Assembly (NCBI GenBank): GCA_009773475.1
Contig: WSXV01000002.1
Location: 310,001-374,000, forward strand
Reading direction: 5' to 3'
DNA: 64,000 nt
Source of the DNA: Desulfobulbaceae bacterium
Lineage (GTDB): Bacteria; Desulfobacterota; Desulfobulbia; Desulfobulbales; Desulfocapsaceae
Below are positions 1-8,224 of the stretch, in pieces; position 1 is the stretch's first letter, and every line of letters starts with the position of its first letter. The position numbers and the translations under genes were made by a program. A model generated the notes under the pieces. That model was given only the letters and a program-made list of their open reading frames with translations. It had not been told where the DNA came from and ran no database searches.

Positions 1-1276
1 CTATGGGTGTCATTGTAAAGAGTTCTTCCATGGTGTAGCCAATCTGCTGGATTCCGCCCTGGTTGATATAGATAAAACGCAGGGAATCAGGCAGGAACAT
101 AAAAACACAATCCATGATCTGATCCAGGGTTACCTTGAATTCGTTAAGATTTTTTTCAATGCGGGAGCGCTGGGCAAGTTCATGGTCAAGGACGGTCATG
201 GTCATTCGCAGGCGGCGATTCAGCGCAATAAAATAGAGGCTTCCTCCACAGATCAACACCAGAAGAAGAAGGGCTCCTGAAAACCAGGGCCAGTAGCCAT
301 GGAGTAATTGTTGGAAAGTCATTTCTTCTTCCACATCATAGGGGTCGAACTTGATTTTTTTCAGGCAATCATGCACCGATTGATAATCCAGGGGGATGGT
401 CCAGCCCATCATGTTGGCGACCCTGGCGGCCTTGTCCGTGGGCTGGAGCTGGAGCAGGGCGACGACCACGTCCCGGGCCAGTTCTTCATCGGTGTGACTT
501 AGTTTGGCAAAGGGCCATTCCGGATAGAGAACGGTTGTGTGCATAAGATTGAAATCAGAGGATGTCCCGATTTTGTCATCCAGTACCCGGAACTGGTGGA
601 GGGTGATCTTGCCTTCCATGGCCATCTGCTCCAGAGTGCTGGTTCGCACCGTCCCCGCATCGACGGTCTTGTTCAACACAGCCATGACCACTGCGTCGTG
701 GGTGCCGCCAGTGGTGAAACTCTTGAAATCCCGGTCAGGTTCAATACCATGATCGAGCAGATGCCGCCAGGCCATGTGCCAGCCCCCGAATGACTTGTTG
801 TCCACCGCCATAAATCGTTGCCCTTTCAGGTCGTTAATCGACTGGATGTCGTCCCGGTCGCTGCGGCAAAAAAGAACCCCTCCGAACTTGGTCAGACCCA
901 TACCCAGGGTGTCGGTCTTCATGGTGGCGATGCGGGTATTGCCGAAATGGGCCTCAAGGCTGACATACATGGAGGAGTTGGTGATGGTGAAATGAACCTG
1001 TTTTTTCTCCACGGCCCTGCCAATCTCATCAAAATCCAAGGGGACAATGGTGAAGGTGTGGCCCGGGATTTTCCTGGTCAGATACTGCGCGGTGGCGTTC
1101 CATTGATCGAGACATATTTCTTTTCCGCGCAGGGCCAGGACGCCGATTCTGATTTCGGTCGGTTCATCGGGGAGCTCTGTTTCAGCTGGAGAGGAAAGGG
1201 GAAGAAATAGAGAAAGAAAGAGTAGGGCAAGGAAAAATCTGCGACGAGTGAAGATCGAGAGAGGTTGCTTCTTCAT
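1..1276 (-). CDS. PhnD-like periplasmic-binding / PAS sensor protein, 3' end beyond window
   Basis: The reading frame starts at the ATG complementary to 1274-1276 and runs off the left edge, so only about 425 N-terminal residues are visible. It opens with a basic signal sequence (MKKQPLSIFTRRRFFLALLF) and a substrate-binding domain of the phosphate/phosphonate (PhnD/TtrS) type, recognisable by EIRIGVLALRGKE near residue 41 and GGVLFCRSDRDDIQSINDLKG. A membrane helix follows around residues 335-357 (WFSGALLLLVLICGG), then a coiled linker and the beginning of a PAS domain (LNEFKVTLDQIMDCVFMFLP). Such proteins usually continue into a histidine kinase or diguanylate cyclase, which cannot be seen here. 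It lies 45 bp downstream of the MFS gene on the same strand and may be co-transcribed with it. The ligand is unknown. Confidence 0.8.
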   Translation of the reverse strand, partial: MKKQPLSIFTRRRFFLALLFLSLFLPLSSPAETELPDEPTEIRIGVLALRGKEICLDQWNATAQYLTRKIPGHTFTIVPLDFDEIGRAVEKKQVHFTITNSSMYVSLEAHFGNTRIATMKTDTLGMGLTKFGGVLFCRSDRDDIQSINDLKGQRFMAVDNKSFGGWHMAWRHLLDHGIEPDRDFKSFTTGGTHDAVVMAVLNKTVDAGTVRTSTLEQMAMEGKITLHQFRVLDDKIGTSSDFNLMHTTVLYPEWPFAKLSHTDEELARDVVVALLQLQPTDKAARVANMMGWTIPLDYQSVHDCLKKIKFDPYDVEEEMTFQQLLHGYWPWFSGALLLLVLICGGSLYFIALNRRLRMTMTVLDHELAQRSRIEKNLNEFKVTLDQIMDCVFMFLPDSLRFIYINQGGIQQIGYTMEELFTMTPI

Positions 1277-1321
1277 AATTACCTGCATGGGTTGAATGAA
1301 TGCGGCGGTCCTGAAAAAAAC

Positions 1322-2581
1322 TCAGGACAGTATACCCGTTTTGTTTTTCTTCGGCAAAAAAGCAGAGAGAATGACGGCGATTCCCGCCATGGCGGCAGCC
1401 AGAAGAAAGCTGCCGGAGAAGCTTCCGCTCATCTCCGCCAGGATCCCAGCGAGAAAGGGACCGATAATCTGACCAAGACCAAAGATGAAGGTGACGAACC
1501 CAAAAATAGTTGCCACCCGTTCAGCCCCGGCGTAGTCTCCCACCAGGGCCGCCATGATGGAGGGTACGCTCCAGACTACTATGCCGTAGCAGCCGATGGA
1601 GAGATAGAGAAAAAAGGGTGGAAGGTCGAGGGCGATGAGAAGGTAGGCCAGGGCCTGGATGGAAAAAACCAGCATGAGTGCCGGGCTGCGGCCAAAACGG
1701 TCGGAAAGACCTCCAAAGACCGGGCCGGAGACAAGGCTGAGCAGGCCCACCCAGGACCAGAAGTTGCCGGCCACGGCCTCGCTGAGCCCTTTCTCTGTTA
1801 CCAGGGTGGTGACAATAAAGGTCGCGTAGATCACATAGGTGAAACCGAAGAGAAAATAGATGGCGGCGCAGTGCAGGAATATCCTGGAGCGCCGTCCGTG
1901 GTTCGGCTGGCCGAGAAGATTATGTGCTTTGCCTGCCTGCAATTCCGTCATGCCCACCGGAAGGAGGCCTAGCTCCTGCGGATTGTTTCTGAGGACGAGG
2001 GCGCAGATGCCTGCCACAATAAGGACAAGGATTCCGAGGACCAGCCAGCTTGTGCGCCAGCCGTGTTCCTGGATGTTGTTGAGGTAGGGAATCAGTTTGC
2101 CGGAGAGGATAATCGCAAAGCCGCTGCCGATGGCCACAAATCCGGCCGCCCGTCCCCGTTTACTGCTGGCAAACCAGGAGGAGATCAGAGACACCATCGG
2201 CACATTGGAGAGGCCGCTGCCGATGCCCGTCAGGAGATAGAGGGCAAGGATCAGGGGCAGGCTTTTGGCCTGACTGATGAGGAGCATGGAGAGCCCGATG
2301 CCGACGAGAGCCATGCTGATCAGCCTGCGGGCGCCAAAACACCTGCTCAGTCTGCCGCAGAGCAGCACCGCCAGCAGATAGCCGATAAAGTTGAGGGTGC
2401 CGATCAGCCCCATCTGGCTATAGGAGAGGTGCAGATCCCGTCCCATGGATGGCAGCAGCACCCCTAGAGAAAATCGGCCCAGACCCAGACTGGCAAAGAG
2501 GCAGAGGGTGCCGGTGACCATGATGAACCAGCCGTAATGGATGGCGGCCCGGTCGTTGCGGGAGATTTTGTCGGGGCTCAT
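1322..2581 (-). CDS. MFS transporter (YbfB/YjiJ-type)
   Basis: A 419-residue inner-membrane protein with about 12 hydrophobic segments. The start (HYGWFIMVTGTLCLFASLGLGRFS read from residue 15, with the family-typical GLGRFSLGVLLPSM) fits the YbfB/YjiJ branch of the major facilitator superfamily. The loop between helices 2 and 3 has the reduced MFS motif GRLSRCFGARR, and the second half repeats it as GGLSDRFGRSPAL. Members are proton-coupled exporters or importers of unknown substrate. The ATG at 2581 has only a weak ribosome-binding site. The sensor gene follows 45 bp downstream on the same strand. Substrate cannot be deduced. Confidence 0.85.
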   Translation of the reverse strand: MSPDKISRNDRAAIHYGWFIMVTGTLCLFASLGLGRFSLGVLLPSMGRDLHLSYSQMGLIGTLNFIGYLLAVLLCGRLSRCFGARRLISMALVGIGLSMLLISQAKSLPLILALYLLTGIGSGLSNVPMVSLISSWFASSKRGRAAGFVAIGSGFAIILSGKLIPYLNNIQEHGWRTSWLVLGILVLIVAGICALVLRNNPQELGLLPVGMTELQAGKAHNLLGQPNHGRRSRIFLHCAAIYFLFGFTYVIYATFIVTTLVTEKGLSEAVAGNFWSWVGLLSLVSGPVFGGLSDRFGRSPALMLVFSIQALAYLLIALDLPPFFLYLSIGCYGIVVWSVPSIMAALVGDYAGAERVATIFGFVTFIFGLGQIIGPFLAGILAEMSGSFSGSFLLAAAMAGIAVILSAFLPKKNKTGILS

Positions 2582-2802
2582 TGCTTGATAGGTCTTTCTT
2601 TTCCTGGGCTGGCAGGGTTGAGGAAAGGGAGGTCGGGGCCGCAGTATGAAGCGGTTCGCTTTCTCAAGATGATAGCAGATTCTCCCCCTTTCTCCACCTC
2701 TTTTTCTTCCATAAAATTCCGATGCTTCCCATGCAAGTCAGTTGACACCTCCTTCTTGTTGCGGGTATTGTGACTTAACTTATTCATCAGGGAGACAGCG
2801 CT

Positions 2803-3357
2803 ATGCGGGCAGTTATTCAACGGGTCAGCCGGGCGACGGTGACGGCCAGGGACGGCCTAATGCCGCTGGAGCCAGGGACGCAGGGCAGGGATGCCCAAGT
2901 GCCGCTTGCTCCAGGGATGGAAAAAGAGCGGCTGGTGGGAGCGGTGACGGATGACGGGGAACAGATCGGGGCCATCGGGCCGGGCCTGGTCGTCTTGCTG
3001 GGCATCCATCGCGATGATGGGCCGGCGGATGTGGACTGGCTGGTGGACAAGATCGTTCATCTCCGGGTCTTTGCCGATGGGGAGGGAAAGATGAACCGTT
3101 CCCTACTCGATACCGGTGGGGCCATGCTCATTGTTTCACAGTTTACTCTCTATGGAGACTGCCGTAAGGGGCGTCGGCCCGGGTATTCCCAGGCGGCCCG
3201 GCCCGAGCAGGCGGAGGCCCTGTACGAGGATTTTATCAAGGCCGTGCAGAAACACGGTATTCAGACGGCAACGGGTCGTTTTCAGGCGGACATGGCGGTG
3301 CAACTGGTCAATGACGGACCGGTCACCCTGCTCCTGGATTCGGCAAAGATCTTTTAA
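2803..3357 (+). CDS. dtd: D-aminoacyl-tRNA deacylase with an in-frame insertion
   Basis: Hydrolyses D-aminoacyl-tRNAs in the cytoplasm. The family start MRAVIQRVSRATVT, the core IGAIGPGLVVLLGIHRDD, the catalytic-loop motif SQFTLYGDCRKGRRPGYSQA and the end motif LVNDGPVTLLLDS are all present. The protein has 184 residues, while the family is usually about 145-150. The excess lies at residues 16-50, in the beta-hairpin after the first strand, and is encoded by an internally repetitive GC-rich segment listed separately. The reading frame stays open and all catalytic motifs are intact, so the enzyme is probably functional. The ATG at 2803 is the only start giving the conserved N terminus. The M16C peptidase gene starts 24 bp later. 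Confidence 0.93.
   Translation: MRAVIQRVSRATVTARDGLMPLEPGTQGRDAQVPLAPGMEKERLVGAVTDDGEQIGAIGPGLVVLLGIHRDDGPADVDWLVDKIVHLRVFADGEGKMNRSLLDTGGAMLIVSQFTLYGDCRKGRRPGYSQAARPEQAEALYEDFIKAVQKHGIQTATGRFQADMAVQLVNDGPVTLLLDSAKIF
2848..2952 (+). repeat. Repetitive in-frame insertion inside dtd
   Basis: The segment adds about 35 codons absent from normal Dtd. It contains two 18-nt near-copies, TGCCGCTGGAGCCAGGGA at 2861-2878 and TGCCGCTTGCTCCAGGGA at 2900-2917 (three differences), plus further CCAGGGA/CAGGGAT words at 2846, 2881 and 2886. This resembles dispersed CCAGGGAYGG-type repeats known from intergenic regions of many proteobacteria. That it is a copy of a mobile small repeat is inference. Confidence 0.6.
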
Positions 3358-3381
3358 TACTACGGACTCTTGCAACTACTT

Positions 3382-6315
3382 ATGGATTTTATTCCCGGTC
3401 ACTCCTATTCCTCCTTTACCCTTAAGCGACAGGCGCACATCGCCGAGATCGACGCCGATGTCTATCTTTTTGAGCATGATCTCCTTGGCTGTCCCCTGCT
3501 GGCCATCAAAAACAGTGATGCCAACAAGACCTTTGCCGTTGCCTTCAACACCGTTCCCACCGATTCCACCGGCGTGGCCCATATCCTTGAGCATTCGGTG
3601 CTCATGGGGTCAAAGAAGTATCCGGTGAGCGATGTCTTCGGCGAAATCAACAAGGGCGGGCTGATGACCTTTCTCAACGCCATGACCGGTTCGGATATCA
3701 CCTACTATCCCTTCGCCACCCGTAATCTGAAAGAGTATTTCAACATCATGGATGTCTACTGTGATGTGGTTTTTAATCCGCTCCTCAGCCGTTCCACCTT
3801 TGAGCAGGAGGGCTGGCATTATCATCAGGATGAGGAGACCGGGGAGCTGGAGTTTCAGGGCGTGGTTTATAACGAGATGAAGGGTGCTTTTTCCGATCCC
3901 ATTCGACTGCTCTTCCATCATATCTTTGGCGGGCTTATGCCCGGCTCCACCTATGCCCATGAGTCGGGCGGTGACCCGAAAAATATCCCCGATCTCTCCC
4001 ATGAGGCCTTTTGCGATTTCCATAAGGGCCATTATCATCCCTCCAACAGCACCTTTTTTGTCTATGGGGATGCGCCCCTGGCCGAAGAGCTGAGCTATCT
4101 CCAGGAACATTTCCTCAGTCGTTTCCAGGAACGTGAAGAGCGGGCGGAGATTGAAGAAGGGCTTGATGTTGAGCAGATTACCTTTATTGAAGACTGCTAC
4201 GGGGTGGAGGGCGAGGATAACGGCACCGCAACCATGGGCAAGACCTTTCTGGCCGTGGGCCAGAAGGTCTCAACGGTGCTCAATCGGCAGGAGAACGCCG
4301 CTTTTCAGGTTATTGCCGGAATTCTCTATAACTCCGATGCCTCGCCCCTGAAAAACCGGATCGTCTCCAGCGGTCTGGGCAAGGACTTCGGCGGGCTCTA
4401 TCTGTGCACCTCAAGTTTCAAAACCTTTATGATCACCTATCTGGTGGGCAGTGATGCGGACAAGCGGGATGCCTTCCTTGCCCTCTATAACGAAACCCTG
4501 CGCGAGATGATCAGTCAGGGGCTGGATCGCGAGCTGCTGCTTTCGGAACTGAACAAGTATGAATTTTCGGTGCGGGAAGAGGCCAGTCGGGCGCAGCGGG
4601 GGCTGGATCTGTTCGGCAAGGTCATGCCGGCCTTCAAGTATGGCACCGATCCCTTCGAGACCCTGGAGATTGAAGAGCTGTTCCGGGTCATTCGTCACAA
4701 GGCTTTAGAAGAGGGATATTTTGAGGAGCTGATTAAAAAGTATCTTCTGGAAAACAAGGCCACCGTGGTGGTGACCTTGATCCCTGATCCTGACAAGCCG
4801 GCACGCACCCAGGCAGAAGAGAAGGCCAGGCTGGCGGGATATGCGGCCACTTTAAGTATTGATCAGCGTCATCAGCTGGTTGCCAGAACCGCGGAACTGC
4901 AGGCCCAGCAGCAGACAGCCAACAGCCCGGAAACCCTGGCCCTGCTGCCCCATCTCAGCCACTGCGATCTGGAAGCCGATTTGCACTTTCACACGGTGCG
5001 ACCCACCCGGATGTTTGGCGGCACTGAGGTTCTGGTCAGTGAGTTGCCCACCGAACATATCTCCTATGTGGATATGGGCTTTGACATTGCCTCGGTTCCC
5101 ACCCGGCTTCTGCCCTGGCTCGATCTTTTTGGCACCATTGTCACCGAGATTGGGACCAAAAAGATGGACTTTATGCATCTGGCCCGCGAGCTGGGCACCT
5201 GTACCGGTGATTTCGCGCACTCCTTCAACTCCTACAGCAAGGTCGGTAACGCGGAGTCGGTGCGACCAGTGCTCTGGTTTCGGATGAAGTGTCTGCCGGA
5301 ATATCAGGAGAGAGCCCTCCATTTGATGGCGGAGATCTTTGCTGAGCTGTCTCTCTCTGATAGAACCCACATCCGTGAGATTGTGCAGCGGGAATTTGCC
5401 TGGTCGGAACACAGTGCCCAGAGTGAAGGGTACAGTCTTGCCACCAGCCGTGCCTTTGCCAGGCTCAGTCCGGCCGGCGCCTATAACGAGATGATCTCGG
5501 GCGTTAGCTCTTATCGGGCCGAAAAAGAGCTGGAACAGCATTACGGGGAAAAGGAAGAGGAGTTTTTGGCCGCCCTGCAAGAGATGGCCACCCTGATCTT
5601 CAACCGGCGGAACCTGATTCTGGCCCTGACCGCTGACCCGGAGGAGATTGAGTCCTTTTCCCGTCATGGCGAGTCTCTGGTGATGGCCTTACCAGACCAT
5701 CCGGTCAGCCGGGAGATCCTGGTTCTCCCGGAATTCCCGGCGCATGAGGCCCTGATTACCTCAGCCGAGATTGTCTTTGCAGTCCAGGCCGGCCTGCTGC
5801 TTCCCAATGGGGCCGGGTACAACGGTCATTTCGAGGTGTTGAAAAATTATCTTTCCCGCGATTATCTGTGGAATACGGTGCGGCAGATGGGCGGGGCCTA
5901 TGGCTGCTTTATTCAGTTCAGCCATATTACCGGAAACTTGGGGATTGTCAGTTACCGCGACCCCCAGGTGCGCAAGACCTATGACAGCTATGCGGCGATT
6001 CCCCAGATTATTTCAGGCTTGCAGCTTTCGGAGAAGGTTCTCGAGCAGCTGGTTATCGGCACCTATGGAAATTTTGACCCATTGCAGAGTTCTGCCGCCA
6101 AGGGGGCCACGGCCAGGGATGAATATCTGAGCGGGATCACCGCAGCCATGAAGCAGCAGCGGATCAAGGAAATTATCGCGACGCGGGTTGAGGATATGCA
6201 GGCCTTTGCCCCGGCCTTTACCCGGATGCTGGCCACTTCTCACCGGGTCACCATTGGCAATCGTGTCAAGATTGAGAAGGATGCGGATCTGTTTGATCGG
6301 ATCAGTGAGCTGTAA
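3382..6315 (+). CDS. M16C-family zinc metalloprotease (PreP/Cym1-like)
   Basis: About 977 residues in the two-half closed-barrel architecture of presequence-protease-like M16C peptidases, which cut short unfolded peptides. The inverted zinc motif HILEH is at residues 67-71, with the supporting Glu in VVYNEMKGAF, and the C-terminal half has the partner motif RDYLWNTVRQMGGAYGC. I chose ATG 3382 (MDFIPGHSYSSF) over the in-frame TTG at 3370 because homologues start near this motif; neither has a strong ribosome-binding site. It follows dtd closely on the same strand. No signal peptide is visible, so the site of action is probably the cytoplasm. Confidence 0.9.
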   Translation: MDFIPGHSYSSFTLKRQAHIAEIDADVYLFEHDLLGCPLLAIKNSDANKTFAVAFNTVPTDSTGVAHILEHSVLMGSKKYPVSDVFGEINKGGLMTFLNAMTGSDITYYPFATRNLKEYFNIMDVYCDVVFNPLLSRSTFEQEGWHYHQDEETGELEFQGVVYNEMKGAFSDPIRLLFHHIFGGLMPGSTYAHESGGDPKNIPDLSHEAFCDFHKGHYHPSNSTFFVYGDAPLAEELSYLQEHFLSRFQEREERAEIEEGLDVEQITFIEDCYGVEGEDNGTATMGKTFLAVGQKVSTVLNRQENAAFQVIAGILYNSDASPLKNRIVSSGLGKDFGGLYLCTSSFKTFMITYLVGSDADKRDAFLALYNETLREMISQGLDRELLLSELNKYEFSVREEASRAQRGLDLFGKVMPAFKYGTDPFETLEIEELFRVIRHKALEEGYFEELIKKYLLENKATVVVTLIPDPDKPARTQAEEKARLAGYAATLSIDQRHQLVARTAELQAQQQTANSPETLALLPHLSHCDLEADLHFHTVRPTRMFGGTEVLVSELPTEHISYVDMGFDIASVPTRLLPWLDLFGTIVTEIGTKKMDFMHLARELGTCTGDFAHSFNSYSKVGNAESVRPVLWFRMKCLPEYQERALHLMAEIFAELSLSDRTHIREIVQREFAWSEHSAQSEGYSLATSRAFARLSPAGAYNEMISGVSSYRAEKELEQHYGEKEEEFLAALQEMATLIFNRRNLILALTADPEEIESFSRHGESLVMALPDHPVSREILVLPEFPAHEALITSAEIVFAVQAGLLLPNGAGYNGHFEVLKNYLSRDYLWNTVRQMGGAYGCFIQFSHITGNLGIVSYRDPQVRKTYDSYAAIPQIISGLQLSEKVLEQLVIGTYGNFDPLQSSAAKGATARDEYLSGITAAMKQQRIKEIIATRVEDMQAFAPAFTRMLATSHRVTIGNRVKIEKDADLFDRISEL

Positions 6316-6317
6316 CG

Positions 6318-6340
6318 CTAACCCCGATGAACGGGATAAG
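6318..6340 (+). repeat. 3'-end repeat (CTAACCCCGATGA..CGGGATAAG)
   Basis: Directly after the stop codon of the M16C gene. A nearly identical sequence (one substitution) follows the stop of the RdgC-like gene at 33742-33764 on the minus strand, and a shorter version (GCTAACCCCGGCAAACC) follows the methyltransferase stop at 7121. CCCG/CGGG can form a small hairpin. Confidence 0.5.
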
Positions 6341-6349
6341 TGCCTTTCG

Positions 6350-6389
6350 CAGGTTATTTTCTTGTAAAAAAAAACAAGAAAATAACCTG
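6350..6389 (+). terminator. Perfect 15-bp inverted repeat, probable transcription stop
   Basis: CAGGTTATTTTCTTG (6350-6364) pairs perfectly with 6375-6389 around a 10-nt A-rich loop. It sits between the M16C peptidase and the methyltransferase genes. There is no U-tract after it on the plus strand, so terminator function is less certain than the hairpin itself. A second, weaker inverted repeat (ATTCAAGAC / GTCTTGAAT) lies at about 6409-6460. Confidence 0.5.
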
Positions 6390-6483
6390 TAAGTCACTAA
6401 ATCGCATTCAAGACATCACCATTCATCTGCTGCGCTGCGTGGCTTCTTGGTCTTGAATTGACTGCAACTGTAAGGAAAGAATC

Positions 6484-7110
6484 ATGAGTGAAAAACATTT
6501 TGACAAGGCGGCGGCGGGCTGGGATCAAAAACAGCGCCGCATTGAGATGGCTGCCAAGATCGCTGGTGCCATCAGCAGCACCCTGCCGTTAACCCAGACA
6601 ATGAAGGCCATGGAGTACGGCTGCGGCACCGGGTTAGTCGGGCTGGCCTTGGCCCCGCAGCTTGCCTCGCTCACTGCCGTGGACACCTCTGCTGGAATGC
6701 TTGAGGTTCTTGCCCGCAAGATTGACGAAGAAAAGATTGCCAACGTCACCCCGCTGCGTCTTGACCTGCTGGATCAACCTTGCACGGACAGGTTCAATTT
6801 GATCTTCTCGGCCATGGTTCTGCACCATGTTCAGGAGACCGAAAAAATCCTGGAACGTCTCTGTGCTCTTCTGGTTGAGGGCGGATATCTGGCCGTGGCG
6901 GATCTGTGGGAAGAGGATGGCTCATTTCATGATGCAAGCGTGGAAGGAGTCATGCACCACGGGTTTGACCCGGTAGATCTGGCCGCGCGGCTTGGTGGCC
7001 TCGGTATGCAAGAGGTGTCGTACACAGAGGTGCACTCCATTATCAAGACCAATGAGGCTGGAGCTGAGCGGGGCTACCCGGTATTTCTCCTCACTGGCAG
7101 GAAGGGATAG
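6484..7110 (+). CDS. Class I SAM-dependent methyltransferase
   Basis: A 208-residue Rossmann-fold methyltransferase. Motif I is MEYGCGTGLVGLALAP (residues 40-55), the acidic residue of motif II is in LTAVDTSAGML, and the post-motifs include DRFNLIFSAMVLHHV and GGYLAVADLWEEDGSFH. This is the Methyltransf_11/25 type and resembles small-molecule methylases such as UbiE/Tam-like proteins; the substrate is unknown. The ATG at 6484 is preceded by GGAAAG at suitable distance. The next gene starts 31 bp after the stop. Confidence 0.85.
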   Translation: MSEKHFDKAAAGWDQKQRRIEMAAKIAGAISSTLPLTQTMKAMEYGCGTGLVGLALAPQLASLTAVDTSAGMLEVLARKIDEEKIANVTPLRLDLLDQPCTDRFNLIFSAMVLHHVQETEKILERLCALLVEGGYLAVADLWEEDGSFHDASVEGVMHHGFDPVDLAARLGGLGMQEVSYTEVHSIIKTNEAGAERGYPVFLLTGRKG

Positions 7111-7141
7111 AACTGGTTGCGCTAACCCCGGCAAACCTGTC

Positions 7142-7444
7142 ATGAATCCCAGGAAAGTGAATCGAAGCTGTGTCGCAGTGTTGACAGACCTCCCCAACAT
7201 AGGGAAGGCCAGTGCTGAGGATTTAAGACTGATTGGGATCTATGAGCCAGGGCAGCTTGTGGGAAAATGTCCCTTTGAGATGTATGACAAGCTGTGCGAA
7301 AAGACAGCAATGCATCATGATCCATGTGTTATTGATGTTTTCATATCTGTTGTTCGTTTTATGGATGGTGAAGAGCCTCGCTCGTGGTGGACGTACACGG
7401 AAGAGCGAAAACGTTTGCTCAGACAGAGAAGCAGGAATCTATGA
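7142..7444 (+). CDS. Cdd1-type helix-hairpin-helix protein
   Basis: A 100-residue protein of the 'pathogenicity locus'/Cdd1 family. The helix-hairpin-helix is VLTDLPNIGKASAEDLRLIG, followed by the family signature DPCVIDVFISVVRFMDG and the tail PRSWWTYTEERK. The family is predicted to bind nucleic acid; its physiological role is unknown. I chose the ATG at 7142 (MNPRKVNRS); the frame is open further upstream into the methyltransferase 3' end, but the conserved part begins here. Confidence 0.8.
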   Translation: MNPRKVNRSCVAVLTDLPNIGKASAEDLRLIGIYEPGQLVGKCPFEMYDKLCEKTAMHHDPCVIDVFISVVRFMDGEEPRSWWTYTEERKRLLRQRSRNL

Positions 7445-7520
7445 AATCTCTTTTTTGAATCTTCTTTTTGCACCTGTAATTCTTGTTCCATTTTTTATGA
7501 ATCTCTCATAGGAGACACAT

Positions 7521-8213
7521 ATGCTCTATACCTCGGAAGTTCAAAAGATGTGTCCGGTGGCTCAGGGCGCCTGTCACGGACCGGCGCCCATTCCCCAGGA
7601 AGGCGGCTGGACGAAGGCGCGTGAGATCAAGGATATCAGCGGCCTCACCCATGGGGTTGGCTGGTGCGCACCACAGCAGGGCGCCTGCAAGCTGACTCTG
7701 AATATCAAGGCCGGGATCATTGAAGAGGCCTTGATCGAGACCCTGGGCTGTACCGGGATGACCCATTCTGCAGCCATGGCCTCGGAGATCCTGCCCGGCA
7801 AGACCATTCTTGAGGCCTTAAATACCGATCTGGTCTGTGATGCCATTAACACCGCCATGCGTGAGCTGTTTCTGCAGATTGTCTATGGTCGCAGCCAGTC
7901 GGCCTTTTCCGAGGGCGGGTTGCCCATTGGCGCCGGTCTGGAGGATCTGGGTAAGGGGTTGCGCTCGGTGTGCGGTACTACTTATGGCACCAGACTCAAG
8001 GGGCCCCGTTACCTGGAAGTGACTGAGGGGTATGTGCTGGAACTGGCCCTTGATGGTGACGATGAGATTATCGGGTACAAGTTTGTCCATTTGGGGCGGA
8101 TGATGGATGCGATTAAAAAGGGAATAGATCCCGGGCAGGCCCTGGCAGATGCCACCGGCACCTATGGCCGCTTTGATGAAGCGGTTAAAACCATTGATCC
8201 CCGCAAGGAATAA
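7521..8213 (+). CDS. NifU/IscU-like iron-sulfur scaffold paired with GGGtGRT
   Basis: A 230-residue protein annotated in related genomes as an iron-sulfur cluster assembly scaffold. The core GIIEEALIETLGCTGMTHSAAMASEIL places a Cys-Thr-Gly motif where NifU-N/IscU proteins have their first ligand cysteine, and the N terminus is cysteine-rich (QKMCPVAQGACHG, GVGWCAPQQGACK). The ribosome-binding site AGGAGA precedes ATG 7521. It is followed after 11 bp by the GGGtGRT gene, a pairing seen in several anaerobe genomes. The biochemical role of the pair is not established; Fe-S handling is inferred from the fold. Confidence 0.7.
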   Translation: MLYTSEVQKMCPVAQGACHGPAPIPQEGGWTKAREIKDISGLTHGVGWCAPQQGACKLTLNIKAGIIEEALIETLGCTGMTHSAAMASEILPGKTILEALNTDLVCDAINTAMRELFLQIVYGRSQSAFSEGGLPIGAGLEDLGKGLRSVCGTTYGTRLKGPRYLEVTEGYVLELALDGDDEIIGYKFVHLGRMMDAIKKGIDPGQALADATGTYGRFDEAVKTIDPRKE

Positions 8214-8224
8214 GGAGAAGGCCG

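Noticed and set aside
1265-1972. 235-codon plus-strand frame
   Set aside because: Antisense to the MFS gene, low-complexity polar composition, no ribosome-binding site.
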